A stretch of DNA of 9,180 bases, taken from Burkholderiaceae bacterium. GTDB lineage: Bacteria; Pseudomonadota; Gammaproteobacteria; Burkholderiales; Burkholderiaceae. The translations under genes and the position numbers were made by a program. The stretch covers positions 1 to 9,180 of the forward strand of contig JAGOCV010000154.1 in NCBI GenBank assembly GCA_017998575.1. The letters run 5' to 3'. The notes below the pieces were generated by a model, which saw only the letters and a list, made by a program, of their open reading frames with translations, did no database searches and was not told the DNA's origin. The first letter of the stretch is position 1. Every line of letters starts with the position of its first letter. Of this stretch, positions 7,861 to 9,180 are shown piece after piece.

Positions 7861-8382
7861 CTACCGCCCCAGCACCTGTCCCTGCGCAATCGGCGTGCGG
7901 CCTGCCAGCAGCGTGAACTTCGTGCCCTCGGGCAGCTTGGGCGCGGCCGTTGCGGGCCGCAGGAACTGCGCGTCGAACGTGGCCGGCACGCCCGGCCCGG
8001 GTTCATGGCCCGACGGCACGTGCAGGCGCGCGGTGAAGCCTTCGGAACCGACGATCAGGATGCACTGGAAGAGCCCGGCGCGGATCGGCCGCGCGGCCTT
8101 GGGTACGGGCGGCGGCAGCAGCGTGATCTCGACGCGCGCATGCGGCGCGAACGGCGCATCGTCCGCAAACCCCATCGCCTGGCTCGGCGTCTTCGCACGC
8201 TGGATCAACCACGCGATGATGTTGCCCACGATGGGCAACCACAGCACCAGCAGCAGCGAGCCCATGTCGCGCGCCAGCGAGGGATCGGGCGCGAGCCAGC
8301 GCACGATGCCGCCGCCGACGGCCAGCACCAGCAGCACGCCCGTGATGATCTGGCGGCGCGTGGAAATGTTCGGCGATGCCAT
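7861..8382 (-). CDS. Two-TM protein with EF-Tu domain III-like C-terminal region, unknown function
   Basis: This is a 173-residue protein. Two hydrophobic helices (about residues 12-31 and 40-60) anchor it in the inner membrane, separated by a short polar loop (PDPSLARD). The rest (82-173) is soluble and resembles the third domain of EF-Tu: RVEITLLP, then PIRAGLFQCILIVGSEGFTARLH, an F-X-A-X-FLRP strand, and LPEGTKFTLLAGRTPIAQGQVL at the end. The last compares with EF-Tu's L..G..F.IREGGRTVGAGVV. No GTPase motifs exist, so this would be a stand-alone beta-barrel module. It starts 2 nt after the metH stop with no strong ribosome binding site, which suggests translational coupling. I do not recognise a named gene; the fold suggestion is my reading and needs a profile search. 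Confidence 0.8.
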   Translation of the reverse strand: MASPNISTRRQIITGVLLVLAVGGGIVRWLAPDPSLARDMGSLLLVLWLPIVGNIIAWLIQRAKTPSQAMGFADDAPFAPHARVEITLLPPPVPKAARPIRAGLFQCILIVGSEGFTARLHVPSGHEPGPGVPATFDAQFLRPATAAPKLPEGTKFTLLAGRTPIAQGQVLGR

Positions 8383-8384
8383 GT

Positions 8385-9180
8385 TCAGTTCGACAGGTTG
8401 GGCGCGAGCGCGCGGGCCAGCTCGGCCTCGGCCACGCCGCGGCGCGCGGCCTGGTCGCGCAGCTGGTCTTCGCCGATGCGGCCGACGTTGAAGTAGGTGG
8501 CGTCAGGATGGGCCAGATAGAAGCCGCTCACGCTGGCGGCCGGTGTCATGGCCAGGCTCTCGGTGAGTGACATGCCGATCTCGCCGGCCTGCAGCAGCTC
8601 GAACATCTCGCGCTTGACGGTGTGGTCGGGGCAGGCCGGATAGCCCGGCGCGGGGCGGATGCCGCGGTACTTCTCGCGGATCATGTCGTCGTTGGAGAGG
8701 TCTTCCTGCGGCGCGTAGCCCCACAGATCGGTGCGCACGCGGTGGTGCAGCGCCTCGGCGAAGGCTTCGGCCAGCCGGTCGGCCAGGGCCTTGAGCATGA
8801 TGGCGGAGTAGTCGTCCAGGTCGTCCTGGAAGTACTTCTCCTTCTTCTCGACGCCCAGGCCGGCCGTGACGGCAAACACGCCCACGTAGTCCTTGCGTCC
8901 GCTGCCGGCGGGCGCCACGAAGTCGGCCAGGCACCGGCTGGGCCGGGGCACGCCGTCGATCACGGGCTTTTCGGTCTGCTGGCGCAGTCCATACCAGGTC
9001 ATCGCCACTTCGCTGCGTGACTCGTCGGTGTAGAGCGCGATGTCGTCGTCGTTGACGCAAGCGGCGGGCCAGAAACCCACCACGCCGCTCGCGCTGAGCC
9101 AGCGCCCTTCGATCAGGCGCTTGAGCATGCGCTGGCCGTCGGCATACACGCGCACGGCCTCGGTGCCGACGATCTCGTCC
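8385..9180 (-). CDS. metH: Methionine synthase (cobalamin-dependent), C-terminal AdoMet-binding activation region (partial)
   Basis: The last 264 residues are visible; the gene continues past the right edge with the frame open (DEIVGTEAVRVYADG...). This is the reactivation domain, which binds S-adenosylmethionine and reductively remethylates cobalamin when it is oxidised. The diagnostic motif RPAPGYPACPDHT is present. It is followed by EIGMSLTESLAMTPAASVSGFYLAHPDATYF and a RIGEDQLRDQAARRG...LAPNLSN tail. Upstream there is DDLDDYSAIMLKALADRLAEAFAEALH. All match E. coli MetH closely. The ATG/GTG codons near 9155 are internal, not starts. In several betaproteobacteria metH is divided into two genes; this window cannot show whether that is so here. 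The downstream two-TM gene follows after 2 nt. Confidence 0.96.
   Translation of the reverse strand, partial: DEIVGTEAVRVYADGQRMLKRLIEGRWLSASGVVGFWPAACVNDDDIALYTDESRSEVAMTWYGLRQQTEKPVIDGVPRPSRCLADFVAPAGSGRKDYVGVFAVTAGLGVEKKEKYFQDDLDDYSAIMLKALADRLAEAFAEALHHRVRTDLWGYAPQEDLSNDDMIREKYRGIRPAPGYPACPDHTVKREMFELLQAGEIGMSLTESLAMTPAASVSGFYLAHPDATYFNVGRIGEDQLRDQAARRGVAEAELARALAPNLSN

Overview
This is chromosomal sequence from a high-GC Gram-negative bacterium. The best fit is a betaproteobacterium of the Burkholderiales, probably Comamonadaceae (Acidovorax/Variovorax/Hydrogenophaga type). I base this on the torF-like porin / PII / AmtB trio, a Bug-family (TctC) binding protein, and protein-level resemblance to that group. 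The placement is inferred from family knowledge, not from a search.

Layout: (1) 1-2211 is a minus-strand nitrogen module, read as torF-like porin (1277-1999), then glnK (883-1221), then amtB (1-855, running off the left edge). A strong sigma-54 type -24/-12 promoter (2043-2060) and an NtrC-type dyad (2134-2150), about 109 bp upstream of the predicted start, sit before it. A GC-rich hairpin separates the porin from glnK. (2) 2212-3753, plus strand, is yifB/comM, an AAA+ Mg-chelatase-like ATPase involved in natural transformation in other bacteria. (3) 3817-7857 is an accessory-looking block: a LysR-type regulator (minus), divergent from a TRAP-type solute-binding protein that lacks any visible signal peptide, then a Bug/TctC binding protein with a normal signal peptide, then an RraA/HMG-aldolase-family protein. 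No transporter membrane subunits are present. (4) 7861-9180, minus strand, is the C-terminal activation region of methionine synthase (metH, running off the right edge). It is followed after 2 nt by a two-TM protein whose C-terminal part resembles EF-Tu domain III.

How the parts relate: glnK and amtB form the classic ammonium uptake and control pair. The promoter architecture suggests the porin is expressed with them under nitrogen limitation. The LysR / binding protein / RraA block looks like a small organic-acid sensing or catabolic island between housekeeping genes. The TRAP gene in it is lower in GC (58-62% in two 60-base samples) than yifB (77%) or the Bug gene (75%).

No rRNA, tRNA, CRISPR array, insertion sequence or phage gene was seen. 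All intergenic gaps are shorter than about 215 bases. I found no clearly unprecedented system. The items most worth checking are the leaderless TRAP protein, the membrane-anchored EF-Tu-domain-III-like protein, the substituted metal-site residue in the RraA-family protein, and the nitrogen-type promoter in front of a porin.
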